From assembly GCA_026545765.1 (NCBI GenBank), contig CM048840.1, positions 32,306,765 to 32,370,764 of the forward strand: a stretch of 64,000 nucleotides of DNA. Reading direction: 5' to 3'. The notes under the pieces are model-generated. The model was not told the origin of the DNA and did no database searches. It saw only the letters and a list, made by a program, of their open reading frames with translations. Source of the stretch: Plantago major (taxonomy: Eukaryota; Streptophyta; Magnoliopsida; Lamiales; Plantaginaceae). The position numbers were made by a program, and so were the translations under genes. How positions within the stretch are numbered: the first letter of the stretch is position 1; each line of letters starts with the position of its first letter. Below, in pieces: positions 43,810 to 55,135 of this stretch.

Positions 43810-46800
43810 TAGTATACATGTGAATTTTTTGTCAATTTACATTGAGCTTTCAGTTAATATAGTAATTGATATGTGATACATTGGTGCTCTGAATTCTGTT
43901 TTAAACGGTGGAACAAACGCCCGTGTATAGTTTTCTACTGTTGAATGGAAATGGGGTTCTAAATTTTCAGTATGCACCATAATGGTCTTGGTCCTAGATT
44001 GATACCGTATTGATTTTGGGTGTGAATTTACTGTGCACTGTATGATGTTAGTAATACTAACTGGGCCAACTATTGAAATTCATTGCACCTATTCTTTCGC
44101 CCTCTCACAGTGGTATACACGATGACTGCTGTTGCTTAGTCTAATTTTCAATGATAGGCCTTCCGATCCATTTACAATTTCAGCTTACATTTTTCCCTAC
44201 ACATATTTTTATGTGTTCATCATGTGCATTGTAATCCCAAAAACAAGTACAACCGACTTTGCATCAGGAGCTGTCACCCAATAGACATTAGTTTCATATT
44301 GAAGATCTATTATGCTTCTATTTACCCATGAACTCCAATATTTCTGTCTTCTTTTCTGTTATATTTCTAGACGGCATAACTCTTCTTTTCTCCATTTTAT
44401 GCAGAATTTCAGAGTTAAACTTATTTCAGCATTAACCTTTGGTTGTTGGAGAGGTAATTTTCGGTTGCTTCCTTGCGGTTATTTTAATATTTTAATATAT
44501 CCATGGATGGGTGTACTTTAAACTGCTAGGGTATTTTGCTATTGGATACAAATAGATAAACCGCTAAGATAATTTGCAGTTGGATGCTAACAGGTCATAA
44601 ACTAGGGCAGACCAGTAGACGTTGTCTGATTGCCACTTTTGTTACACACTTACACTAATTCTCATGGAACGTTACAACTTACAAGTCAATTATCCATATT
44701 ATTAAGCATCATTCTTTCTCGAAAACTTTAATTACCTGATATGATGGTGTAATGATCAACTTTAAAGAGAGAGAAGCATGTCATGTTAATGAATTTGACA
44801 TTTTCCTTTTATGTCCACTATTTCAGGCTGATAGAAGCATCTCCTTAAAGGATTGTTATGGGGGTAAAAGTAAGTTCTCTTTGAATTTTCAAAACTTTGT
44901 ACGCAAAATCCTTAAGAGTGTTGGTTCCACTATGTTTTATATTTCTTAAATTATGTAAATGTACCAGAGCTGGTTGGTTATCTTTAAAGTGTCTATAAAC
45001 ATATAATGTAAAATTCAACTTCACATAATGCAGAATCCCACTATGTACATCTATGTTTATATTGAGACCCAGGACTTGAGCAAGTTCCCTTTTGTTTCGC
45101 ATGGGTATGGCTTGGAGAGGTTGTTGTGTTGTTGTCTCGGCACTCAAGTTTTCTCATGATTAAGCTGCCAACTATCTTTAAAAGAGGCTTGATTCTCGGA
45201 TGAAGATCTCTTATTTTCTATTAACATTTTAACTTACTACCAAAGGTTTCATTGATTAAACGGTATGGCGGACACTTTCTACTCATTAACTGATTAATTA
45301 GTCCATTGAAAATTCTGTTCTGGAAACCAATTATGTTTTGATGTTTGTTCTATTGTCTTACCTGACTGCAACTATACAATTTAAGTTTTTCCAGTATGAT
45401 CAATGGATCATACTTTTCAGCTATGTTGGAAATTACTTTTGGGCCCACTATTTCTTCACAGTATTCGGTTGCCCAGTATACCTTCCCCTCACGGAAATTG
45501 AATAATGCGAGCCTATTCTTGCTTCTCTCCATTGGGCATTGGCATATGTTTGTTAGTTTTCCATCATTTAAGAGTGACAATTAGATTAACTTTCTGCAGG
45601 TTCCACACAACTTTCCTTCTTACTCATGTGTGCCTTTTGTTTATCCACATTTCTTCAAATACGACTCTTCTTAGGATTAGGCACTCTGTTGCACACTTGC
45701 CTGAGAAAACATAATGGCCTTTTAAAGGTGCATGGATTCTAGCTTTCCCATATTTGCTTGCTTATCTGGAGATGCTTGCCATTTCCAATGTAAGAAGGAA
45801 ATATATATATATATATATATATATATTACTGAGTTGATCCTCTTTTTTTTTTTTTTTTAAGACAAGCAGTTTCCTTACTATAAATTTGTGGACCAGGCGC
45901 CCATGTACAAAGTTGGCTCCTTGTTTTATGCAATGTACCGTTTCGTCAGCTTCCCTATGTTTTTGAGGTAATATCTGCATTCAAGAAAGCTAGACACATC
46001 TGCTAATATATGTTGTTCCTTGTTAGTCACTTTTTATTCATATATCCCTTGAGCTTTACGGAACATCATATAGCAATGTGCTTCTTCTCAGCTCTATGTA
46101 AGAACTCTCGTTATTGGAGGCAGGCGGTTTTGGTTTTCATTGTTTTCAGTGCAAGGGAGGATGTTCTCTGTAGAATGGGAAACTTGTGAGGTTTACTTTA
46201 CAGAAGCATTAAATGTCAAATGGGTAAACTAAGAGTAAAAGGCATGGGATATATGTCCTGGACAGCTTCTTTCAGGCCTTCATCTCAGTCACACTCACAC
46301 TGCACTAGATTATCATCACAAGGGTACTTTCTGAGTGAATATTTTTTGTATGATAATCTAAGAAGTGATTGCTTGAACCCGAGGTTGAAAATTGACTTGT
46401 AGCTCAAGATTCATTAATGGGGAAAAATATGCACAGAACTTTAGCTGACGGCCTGACGTCTTGAACTAACGAAGCCTTCTCAAGAATAAAAATCACATTC
46501 TCTAGTGGGTTTTTATTTATTTAAATCTTTTTTTTATTATGCTAAAATCAATTCTACATTATTACAATGTTAATTCTGTTTAAAGTATCTTCAAGGATTA
46601 AAAAAAAGTAGATGCAAGGCAATAATTGACTGGACACACTCATAAGAATTAGAGATCACATGAATTATATCAGGGGTACTTCTATTGATTTCAAATAGAG
46701 CACCGTCGTAAATTTGTTTCCCTTTCTTTCTGGTACTCGACTTTTGTCGCATAATTGTATTATATCTTATATTATATGTTGAGCGTTCTGCGCGGTGCTC

Positions 46801-47426
46801 ATGTTTTGTCCTCCACAAGCAAATCTTCAATACATGTTACTTGTCTGTTCTCCCGTAATTGACGAGAAATCTGGTCATAAATCGGAGTTGCCCAGAGTAG
46901 TAGTTGATGCTTTAGGAGCTGCGATGCTTGTAACCATTATACTTTACTTATGGGTGCCTTTTCCTTGGCCCAATTGTTCTTCCTGTTGGTAAACAATGAT
47001 CTGAACCAGGACTCTCATAGTTTCCAGGAAATGCCTAGGCATGTTTTGTGACTCAATGTACTTCGGGTATGGAATGGTAACCATTTATCCAGTTTGCTGG
47101 TGTTTTTGAAAATGTATCTTATGAGCCTCAACACCTTGTAACCCCATATCCTCCTTAATACTTGCGGAAAATTCTAACCAAAAACCCTTTGGCACTAAGT
47201 ATTACAAAAAAAGACTCGACATGAGTTACTACAATGTTGCAACTCAGAGAGTCCTGTGTTAATATAATGATGTAACTTGATGTGCTCAAATTAGTACTTG
47301 ATAAAATACAAAGTAACTAAAGCACGTTGAGTAAACAAGCCTTAACTATGAGATCGTTCTCATAGAACTAACTAGGCAACTATGACGTTTCCTAGTATCA
47401 AATGTAATAGTTTGCGGTAATAGTTT
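43810..47426. other. Region without a recognised gene, right of the Tat insertion
   Basis: AT-rich and intron-like. A few stretches look like splice acceptors before short open frames (for example near 44825), but no protein was recognised. It includes a TA microsatellite near 45800-45826 and a T run near 45842. Confidence 0.4.
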
Positions 47427-48504
47427 GCAAGATTGAGTTTGTTTTGAAAATTAAACTAAGTAAACTAGTAAACTAACACGAGTTTTGAATCAAGAGAGGG
47501 GAAATAGACACGGTAGCATTTAAGAGAAATCAAATACAAATCAGACCAAGTGTTCATATGATGTCACGGTTATTTGTCCAGATAAATCACCAATTTCAGT
47601 TTTAACCAAGACATTCTTTGAAGATGTAAAGTAGGAAATCAATCGATTGTCAGACGATTGATTCTTAACCTGAATGGTTTTGAAGATTCGATAATAGAAT
47701 ACTGGAATTGGGGTTTTTACGAAGTTTGAGAAAAAGCTTAACACATATGAACAAACCCTAGGTCAAGATCCTAATTCGATTAATCATACATTACTACCGC
47801 ATCTATCAAAGGGTTTAGCTACTCATATCACGAACAGTAACATACACAATGACAGTCATAATTGAATCAAGCATGATAAGAGAGATTATAAGCATAAATC
47901 GATCAATCAAGCACAAAGAAGAAGATATTGCGGAAGAAAGAAAGATTCAATTGATATTCTAACCTCAAGATCGAAATCCAATGTCAAAGAAACGATTACA
48001 AGTGAAAATTGAAGGTAAACCAAGGCAAGAGAACCAAACTAGGGTTTTTCTTGATTGAGAGTGAAAAAAGAAGTAAGAAAGAAGTGTTTGTAAAATGTCT
48101 AAGTCGATGACTAAAAGAATAGAGCCTTCTGAAATTTCTGCGTGAGACGCGTCTCGCGCCTTCTGGGACGCGTCCTAGGACGCGTTTGCGATTCTTCAGT
48201 TCCTGAAAATTGTCGTGAGACGCATCCTGGATAAAGTGAGACGTGTCTCGCGCTCTCTGGAGACAAGTCCTAGGACGCGTCTTGCGGGAACTTGATCTGG
48301 GACGTAACGCATCTCGGCTTCTTTTCACCAAAAATGTCAAGTTTAAGCCAAAAACTCCAAAAAGTACCTAAATAAGCCACAACCTACACACCACCACTAA
48401 AACACAAAACACATAAAAATGCACAAGAAACACTAAAATACACAAATAAAAACTAACAAAAAACAGTAAAGAGAAAGAGATGAGACACTAAAATATAGGC
48501 TCAT
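47427..48504 (-). repeat. LTR-like repeat, copy 1
   Basis: Starts GCAAGATTGAGTTTG and ends AAATATAGGCTCAT. It contains ACGCGTCCTAGGACGCGT-type palindromes near 48168-48185. Confidence 0.85.
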
Positions 48505-49764
48505 CAAACCCCCCCCCCCCCAGAACGAACCTTTGCTCGTCCTCGAGCAAACAAACTAACTAGACTCGACTAAACACACACAAACACAAAGGAGTTAAAC
48601 GACCAAGCTACCAAGCCAACAGTGCTAATACCAAACCCAAAGGATGCAAACATTTTGAATTTTCACCAACGTTGGTAGAGAACAAAGAAAAATCAAACAA
48701 GTTTGTTTCCTAGGTAAAAAGAACTTAGAGCTAGTCCGATAGTCCCTCACAGGTAATCAATTAAGCCACTCTCTCAGAACTGGCAGTGTCTAGCAGGTTA
48801 ATACGCTCAAAAGTAAAGTTGGGCGGTAACTTTCGTTACAAGGTGCCACTAATACCTTATGATAAGTTTGCAAATAATCGGGTCTAAAAGGACTTTGGCA
48901 GGCGACTTAATATTCAAGAGTTAAAGACTGAAGTTGCTCCCCATATTCAAAATTATTCATCCAAAAAGTCAAACAGGACTGCATTACATAATCATTTCAT
49001 GGCCTAATAGGGCTCTTTTTGTCTCAATGTTTTGCAGGTGTCTGTTTTACCGAAGGTCCGCACTTTTGTGCGTGTCGTTTTGGTGTACGTGCCATCAACC
49101 TCACGGACATTTAGCTTTTAGGCCACGCCGGTATGTGGTAGTATTTGCAACACGCCCAACACGACCAACGGTGATCAATTAAGACCATAGATCCACCCCA
49201 AGACTCAAACATCAACAGCTTTAGGGAGCAGCAAACAGACTCTAATAATAAACAAAGCTACAGTTCCAGCAATAGTCGCAAGGTGGGATTTATCAAAAGA
49301 AAGCGTGTCGTTCGTCATCCTCGATTACAAAGAGTGCTCATAAGCATGAAGTGGCATAATAACTCAAAAAGAGGACATTGCCCTACCCAAAAATCACACA
49401 AAACAATGCTGGCACAAAATTTTTTCATCAGCAGGAAAGGCTTCTCACATGCTTTTCAGACTAAAGAACTAACTAGACTTCCTTTTTACAGAGGAAACAA
49501 ACTTACAAAAAAAAATTCATGCCCCCACTACTGATTAGCAAAGACTCAAGACATAAGCATCAAGTGGGTTGCAGTTAACTTCGACTCAAAGGAAAAGAAC
49601 TGATGATAAAAAAAGAAAAACAGCAGAAACACAAACAAGAGACAAAAGAAAAGAAACACACAAGATGAAGTCTCCACCCTCCCCCAACAAAGAGAAGCTT
49701 GTCCTTAAGCAAGAGAAAGGAGAAAGAAACATCTTACAAAATTTTGTACTCGTTTTTAAACTAA

Positions 49765-50843
49765 GCAAGATTGAGTTTGTTCTGAAAATTAAACTAAGTA
49801 AACTAGTAAACTAACACGAGTTTTGAATCAAGAGAGGGGAAATAGACACGGTAGCATTTCAGAGAAATCAATACGGATTAGACCAAGTGTTCATATGCTG
49901 TCACGGTTATTTGTCTAGATAAATCACCAATTTCAGTTTTAACCAAGACATTCTTTGAAGATGTAAAGTAGGAAATCAATCGATTGTCAGACGATTGATT
50001 CTTAACCTGAATGGTTTTGAAGATTCGAGAATAGAATACTGAAATTGGGGTGTTTACGAAGTTTGAGAAAAAGCTTAACAGATATGAACAAACCCTAGGT
50101 CAAGATCATAATTCGATTAATCCTACATTACTACCGCATATATCGAAGGGTTTAGCTACTCATATCACGAACAGTAACATACACAATGACAGTCATAATT
50201 GAATCAAGCATGATAAGAGAGATTATAAGCATAAATCGATCAATCAAGCACAAAGAAGAAGATATTGCGGAAGAAAGAAAGATTCAATTGATATTCTAAC
50301 CTCAAGATCGAAATTCAATGTCAAAGGAAGGATTACAAGTGAAAATTGAAGGTAAACCAAGGCAAGAGAACCAAACTGGGGTTTTTCTTGCTTGAGAGTG
50401 AAAAAAGAAGTAAAAAAGAAGTATTTCTAAAATGTCTAAGTCGATGACTAAAAGAACAGAGCCTTCTGAAATTTCCGCGTGAGACGCGTCCCGGAAAAAG
50501 TGAGACGCGCCTCGCGCCTTCTGGAGATGCGTCCTAGGACGCGTCTTGCGATTCTTCAGTTCCTGGAAATTGTAGTGAGACGCGTCTTGCGCTCTCTGGA
50601 GACGCGTCCTAGGACGCGTCTTGCGGGAACTTGGTCTGGGACGTGACGCGTCTCGGCTTCTTTTGACAAAAAATGTCAAGTTCAAGCCAAAAACTCAAAA
50701 AAGTACCTAAATAAGCCACAACCTGCACAACACAACTAAAACACAAAACACATAAAAACACACAAGAAACACTAAAATACACAAATAAAAACTAACAAAA
50801 AATAGTAAAGAGAAAGAGATGAGACACTAAAATATAGGCTCAT
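49765..50843 (-). repeat. LTR-like repeat, copy 2
   Basis: Same ends as copy 1. The palindromic ACGCGT segments lie at about 50478-50645 and include a perfect 20-bp palindrome GACGCGTCCTAGGACGCGTC. Confidence 0.85.
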
Positions 50844-51037
50844 AATAACTCAGCGAGTCATGTGTTAATATAGTATTGTAACGCGGAGGGTCTTTAGTTG
50901 TAATAAAATTTGGAGAGGGTTCCTGCATGTGATGAACCCTAATACTTGTGGAGTGTGCATGTAAGATTCGCTTCAATGTCGCCAACTTGTACAAGTCCTG
51001 GAGGACTCAACCTGGCTCCAGATCCTCTCACCCGTTT

Positions 51038-51161
51038 CCTCCAACATCACCTCCTCCACCATAAGATCTCTGACACATGGCCTTTCAACTAGAAGATTGG
51101 AAAAATTCATCAGGCCCGTCTTTCTCAATTAAATTTGGAAACTCAATCCCTTGCCTAACTT
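51038..51161 (+). repeat. Inverted duplication, left arm
   Basis: 124 bp from CCTCCAACATCACCTCCTCC to CAATCCCTTGCCTAAC, matched in inverse orientation at 52517-52639 with about a dozen differences. The left arm also extends back to about 51016 (CTCCAGATCCTCTCACCCGT), which matches 53577-53601 in inverse. An ATG at 51077 opens a 45-codon frame starting MAFQLEDWKNSSGPS; the other arm keeps the same peptide text. No family was recognised. Confidence 0.85.
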
Positions 51162-52516
51162 CTGCTCAATCACTTGAAATTATTCCTTATATCAACTCAA
51201 GATTTTCCTAAGCATATATTGTCCTATTCAAGCTTACCCCAGTTCACATATTATGCAACTCCAAGGTTATTGGTTCAACTGTATTCTATTTCTTTAAATC
51301 AAGTTTCATCTATTTGATATTATGTAGAGTTACATCATCCATTTTATCGTAACATACAGGAAGGTGAAGTTGGTATATGTAGCTCAAGTATTTATTTTCC
51401 TACTCAAGGGCATTCAAGCTTTATTCAGTTACTACAGGTAAGAAATGTATTTGTTAATGAATTTAACAGGTAATATACTAGGACATGTGATTTATATGGT
51501 TTTTGTACTTGGAAATGCAGGAGCAGACATCTCAACAAGAGAAGTATTGACTATTGAATGGCTCGTGAATTTAACTCAGAACTTGTTTGACATACATTCC
51601 TGTTCAATGCTTCTGCGAAGATGTCGTAGTGTAGTTTTAGTTATTGATGGAGTTTGGTTTGCTTCCATCTAATCGGTGGATGGCAATGAGCAAAACGTTT
51701 AGGTGGATGGGGCTAGAGAACTTCGTTCGTGCCTCCGTAGATCCGTGAATGATGTAGAAAATTATCCAGTCCAACAGATCATGACCTGAAGTATGCACCA
51801 CTGGGTTACAATGAGTCATATCATATAAATTTTGTGAGTTCAAACAAAGTAAATGGTCTCAGTGATCTCTTGCAAGTAATTGTTGCAAATCAAAATGAGC
51901 ATTACTTATAGTCTCATACTCTAGATAACTTCAGAAGTAAAAAATATATCTACAGAATTAAAGCACATTTAGAACCTTACAAGGGAAAACTAATAGAATT
52001 TCACCTCACCTAGCAGTAGAAATTAAGTACTATACTTACATATGCTAGAACAGGGAAAATGAACATGATTTCTGACCGGACTCTTTGCATAATCATTGAA
52101 CCTTTTCAATCATGGTAATCCCCTTCAACGTCAATTTCATCCTATAATTTTTGTTAAACCCATAAAATAATCATCATCTACTTCATGAAATCAACTCAAG
52201 AGCAATGCAAGAGTTTCACTTGAGCCAAGAAAAAGAAAATGAGGACAACTACAAATAAAAAAAAAAAAAAACTACAAGAGGTCAGCAGGGTATTTCATCA
52301 AACATGTGGCGGAGTGAATATATTTTGGAATTGAAGGGATGAATTTACCGTATTGATCAACCGGAGCAAATCTCAACAACTTCGAACGAATTCTTGGAAT
52401 TTCACAACGAAATTATTGCCGGAGATGTGTGTTGATGCTGGAAAAATGGGGTTCCTGAAGCTTCTGTACAAGATTGGGGAAGAATGAATATTGAGTTGAG
52501 ATATGAAGTGTGTAGA
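51162..52516. other. Spacer between inverted arms
   Basis: 1.35 kb of AT-rich DNA with no gene recognised. Confidence 0.5.
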
Positions 52517-52639
52517 GTTAGGCAAGGGATTGAGTTTCCAAATTTAGTTGAGCAAGACGGGCCTGATGAATTTTTCCAGTCTTCTAGTTGAAAGGCCACG
52601 TGTCAGGTATCTAATGGTTGGAGGAGGTGATGTTGGAGG
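52517..52639 (-). repeat. Inverted duplication, right arm (first piece)
   Basis: Partner of 51038-51161. Its continuation is found only at 53577-53601, after a 936-bp insert. Confidence 0.85.
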
Positions 52640-52806
52640 CGTGCATTTCGTGTCATTGCCCGTCGACCTGCTTCAATTTGTCTAGATGTGATCCAAGCAG
52701 GTTCAAGTGCCTGAAGAGCATATTTACCGAAAGAAATCTGATTACCTCGAAAAGATATTCCTTTCATTCTTCCTCTATGTTGTTTACGGAATCTAGTTCT
52801 TTTGGG
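52640..52806 (-). pseudogene. rpl16: Plastid rpl16 fragment in nuclear DNA (NUPT)
   Basis: The minus strand encodes 56 residues of plastid ribosomal protein L16: [18 protein letters not shown], then [20 protein letters not shown] and [11 protein letters not shown], the N-terminal 40% of the ~135-residue protein. The wording is plastid-type, not mitochondrial RPL16. It stops abruptly at the inverted-arm sequence on one side. On the other side, the residues before PKRT are not L16 and the recognisable group II intron end is absent. There is no plausible nuclear promoter or transit peptide, so it is a plastid-derived insertion without function. Confidence 0.85.
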
Positions 52807-53041
52807 GTTGTTAAGCCTTGTAAATATTTTGTAAGCTTTGAAAATCTTTAAAAACAAAACTGAAATATGAAAAATTAAAAAATTAGATATGTCAAACACG
52901 AAAACATTATGCGAATATGCGGACTAATTAACATCAAGAAACACAAAATTTCAAAATTTGAAATTTGAAAAAAATGAACAATTTTTTTCATAAAATATTC
53001 GTTTATCTAACGTTAACGTGCGATGGAACGAAAATAAATCT
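52807..53041. other. AT-rich part of the composite insert
   Basis: Between the rpl16 piece and the foldback core. No recognised origin. Confidence 0.4.
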
Positions 53042-53455
53042 AAACATGAATCGGGAAAAAAAATTAATGATTTTTTTCCGGAAAATATTTCGTTTTTACA
53101 AAAGTTAAAAAAAAAAAAAAAAAAAAAACCACAACTGTGACCATGAAATGGCCGGTTTTAAAACCGGCCAAATTATGAAATAAATTCGGTGTTTTTTAAA
53201 AATAATAAAAATAAATTAAAAAGTGCCTATTCATGAAGTGGCCGGTTTTAAAACCGGCCATATCATAAAGTGGCCGGTTTTAAAACCGGCCACATTATAA
53301 AGTGGCCGGTTTTAAAACCGGCCACTTCATGATATGGCCGGTTTTAAAACCGGCCATATCATGGTCACAGTTTGTTTATTTTTTTTTTTTTGCTTTTAGG
53401 TTTTTTAAAACGAATATTTTCCTAAAAATCATAAATTTTTTTCCGATTCATGTTT
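53042..53455. mobile_element. Foldback element with five perfect 20-bp palindromes
   Basis: Imperfect mirror arms: AAACATGAATCGG (53042) pairs with CCGATTCATGTTT (53443), and CTGTGACCAT (53135) with ATGGTCACAG (53361), giving one centre near 53250. Inside are five copies of GGCCGGTTTTAAAACCGGCC at 53150, 53240, 53272, 53304 and 53336, the last four exactly 32 bp apart. No transposase. A foldback/MITE-like origin is inferred; the family is unknown. Confidence 0.7.
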
Positions 53456-53576
53456 TGTGTTTGTATATCTGAGTTATTTCGATTTTTCGTTAACTTTGTA
53501 AGTTTGTTTTTTAAGCTGGGGTATTTTAGTCGATTAAATATTTTCGTCATAAACGTGTTGCGTTTAACATTAACTG

Positions 53577-53601
53577 AGGAAACGGGTGAGAGGATCTGGA
53601 G
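53577..53601 (-). repeat. Inverted duplication, right arm (second piece)
   Basis: The complement of these 25 bases (CTCCAGATCCTCTCACCCGT and on) is exact in the left arm, where it directly adjoins the other arm segment. A GAGG repeat (52636-52639 and 53576-53579) borders the insert that separates the pieces. Confidence 0.8.
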
Positions 53602-54699
53602 TTGGGCACGTCTGTTGTAGTTTTCTTGACCTGGTCAGTGAATTATTGGATTGGAACATATGTTGTGCCTAGGATGCTTTTACTTTTACTTCCTATTACC
53701 TACTGCCCCTTTTACCCTATTCAAGCAATTCAGTTATATTTCCTTTATGAAAGCTTGCTTCAAACCAAGTGTGATAGATACTTGGCCTAAAGAGGAAAAC
53801 TGGACCATGTAGTAGATTTAGCTTTCGGGTGTGTGTAAGCCATGGGCAGGAGAGTAGCAATGTATTGCAAAGACAAATTAATGTCTTCCATAAGTTTTTG
53901 GTAAAAGTTGTTCTATGATTGGATGGATCTTCTTGTCTTCTCAGAATTCTTGGATTCCAAAAGTTGTTGGTCTGAATTGGGTTTTGGCCAACAACAAAAA
54001 GGTATGGTTTTGTTTGGTTTATGAGTTGCTCAAGTTGGATAAATTTAGGTTAGGTTTGAAGATTGATATGGATGGTCTCTGATTTCTCGTATTTTATGAA
54101 CACTACCAATCCAATGTTTGTTTAGTATGCCGCTTGTTAAAGATCAATCCCGTTTAGTAAAAGCAGGGAGAGTTGATGAATAGCAAAATAATTGTTAATT
54201 GAGGAGTGTTTGAGAGACGAAAGTGTATAGCTTTATGAACTAAGACTTGACTGTGACATGGAACATGACCTTTCTTTCACTTACCCTTAATGTTCTAATG
54301 ATTGATTAAGCTGTATCTCATTTATAAAGGATACTCAATTATCAAAATGACTACAAATTTGTCCAGAGTTGAAACAACTACATCCTTGTGTACCACATGC
54401 TTCTTGCTGGTGTTTTTTGTAGAGTGCCAAAAGGTCGTGACATGTATTGAGAAGATGATTTTATTCCTCAACAAAATTATCATTGCAAGAAAAATAAATT
54501 GAGTTGGCCTATAAATTAAATTAATTTGGATAGATAAAGCATCACAATTTTGTTTGAGTTGCACCAAAACATTTTGCACGTGGAAATTACTTAATATGCT
54601 TGCCAACTATTTCAAGATGTTTAGAGAGAAATTTCTCTAACTTGGGAATCCATAAACAAAAGATTAGTCTCAATAAGGATGTCCAAAGTCAGTTTACAA
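53602..54699. other. Non-coding stretch
   Basis: AT-rich; no gene recognised. Confidence 0.5.
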
Positions 54700-55135
54700 G
54701 GGTCGATACCACACCAACTCAAATCTTATGTGCCTGGGAAAATCCTCCACTTGGATATGTGTGTCTAAATACTGATGCGGTAACCGTTGTGAATTCGGGT
54801 ATGGCAGGGATTGGATGTATAATCAGGTCACATACTGGTAAGTTTGTGAGTTCAACAACAGGAGCTGCTTGCCATTAGAATCGGCCTTTAGCTAGTCCAA
54901 CAATTAAATCTATTGCAAGTAAGAATCCAAACTTATTCTAACTATGTGGTTAATGCTACTAAAGTACTAACATGGTGCAGTCGGAGCAGTGGCAGCTTCG
55001 GCGTCTACTTGACAAAATTCGCCATCGTTTGTCTCTTTTGCAGGATTACAAGCTCCAGTTTGTCTCCGGAAGCCAATTATGTTGTCCAATATGGGATCGG
55101 GTCAACGATGCCTTGATCAGAATGTTAATTTCACA
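54700..55135 (+). pseudogene. RNase H-like (RVT_3) remnant, LINE-type
   Basis: CAWENPPLGYVCLNTDAVTV, MAGIGCIIRSHTGKFVSST and, in shifted frames, LLQDYKLQFVSGSQ and ANYVVQYGIG match the plant RNase H-like domain found at the C-terminus of L1-type LINEs and in derived host genes. The first catalytic Asp is in LNTDA. At least two frame changes and a stop after GAACH break it. No reverse transcriptase precedes it, so it is an isolated fragment. Confidence 0.65.

Larger units (their letters stand above)
47427..50843 (-). mobile_element. Coding-free LTR-like element (LARD/TRIM-like fossil)
   Basis: Two direct repeats of 1,078 and 1,079 bp flank 1,260 bp with no coding domain. On the minus strand a purine run (GAACGAGCAAAGG side, ending in about ten G) lies just before the start of the 47.4-48.5 kb copy, like a polypurine tract before a 3' LTR, so the element probably reads right to left. 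A second purine run (TTGGGGGAGGG, minus strand) lies near 49675-49690. The copies differ by roughly 4-5% by eye, so it seems older than the Tat insertion. No TSD was found, so a segmental duplication remains possible. Confidence 0.55.

Noticed and set aside
45505-45714. Short frames in 43.8-47.4 kb as host exons
   Set aside because: They are low-complexity, unrelated to each other and not bordered by consistent splice sites.
47427-50843. CRISPR-like or satellite array
   Set aside because: Only two long copies exist with a unique middle; the arrangement is that of terminal repeats.
52402-52599. Short minus-strand gene starting at the right inverted arm
   Set aside because: It has no ATG in this arm and no recognised domain; only the shared peptide with the left arm is notable, reported as a finding.
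52603-52899. Functional nuclear-encoded L16 protein
   Set aside because: Only 56 of about 135 residues are L16, with unrelated text on both sides; a plastid-DNA insertion explains it.
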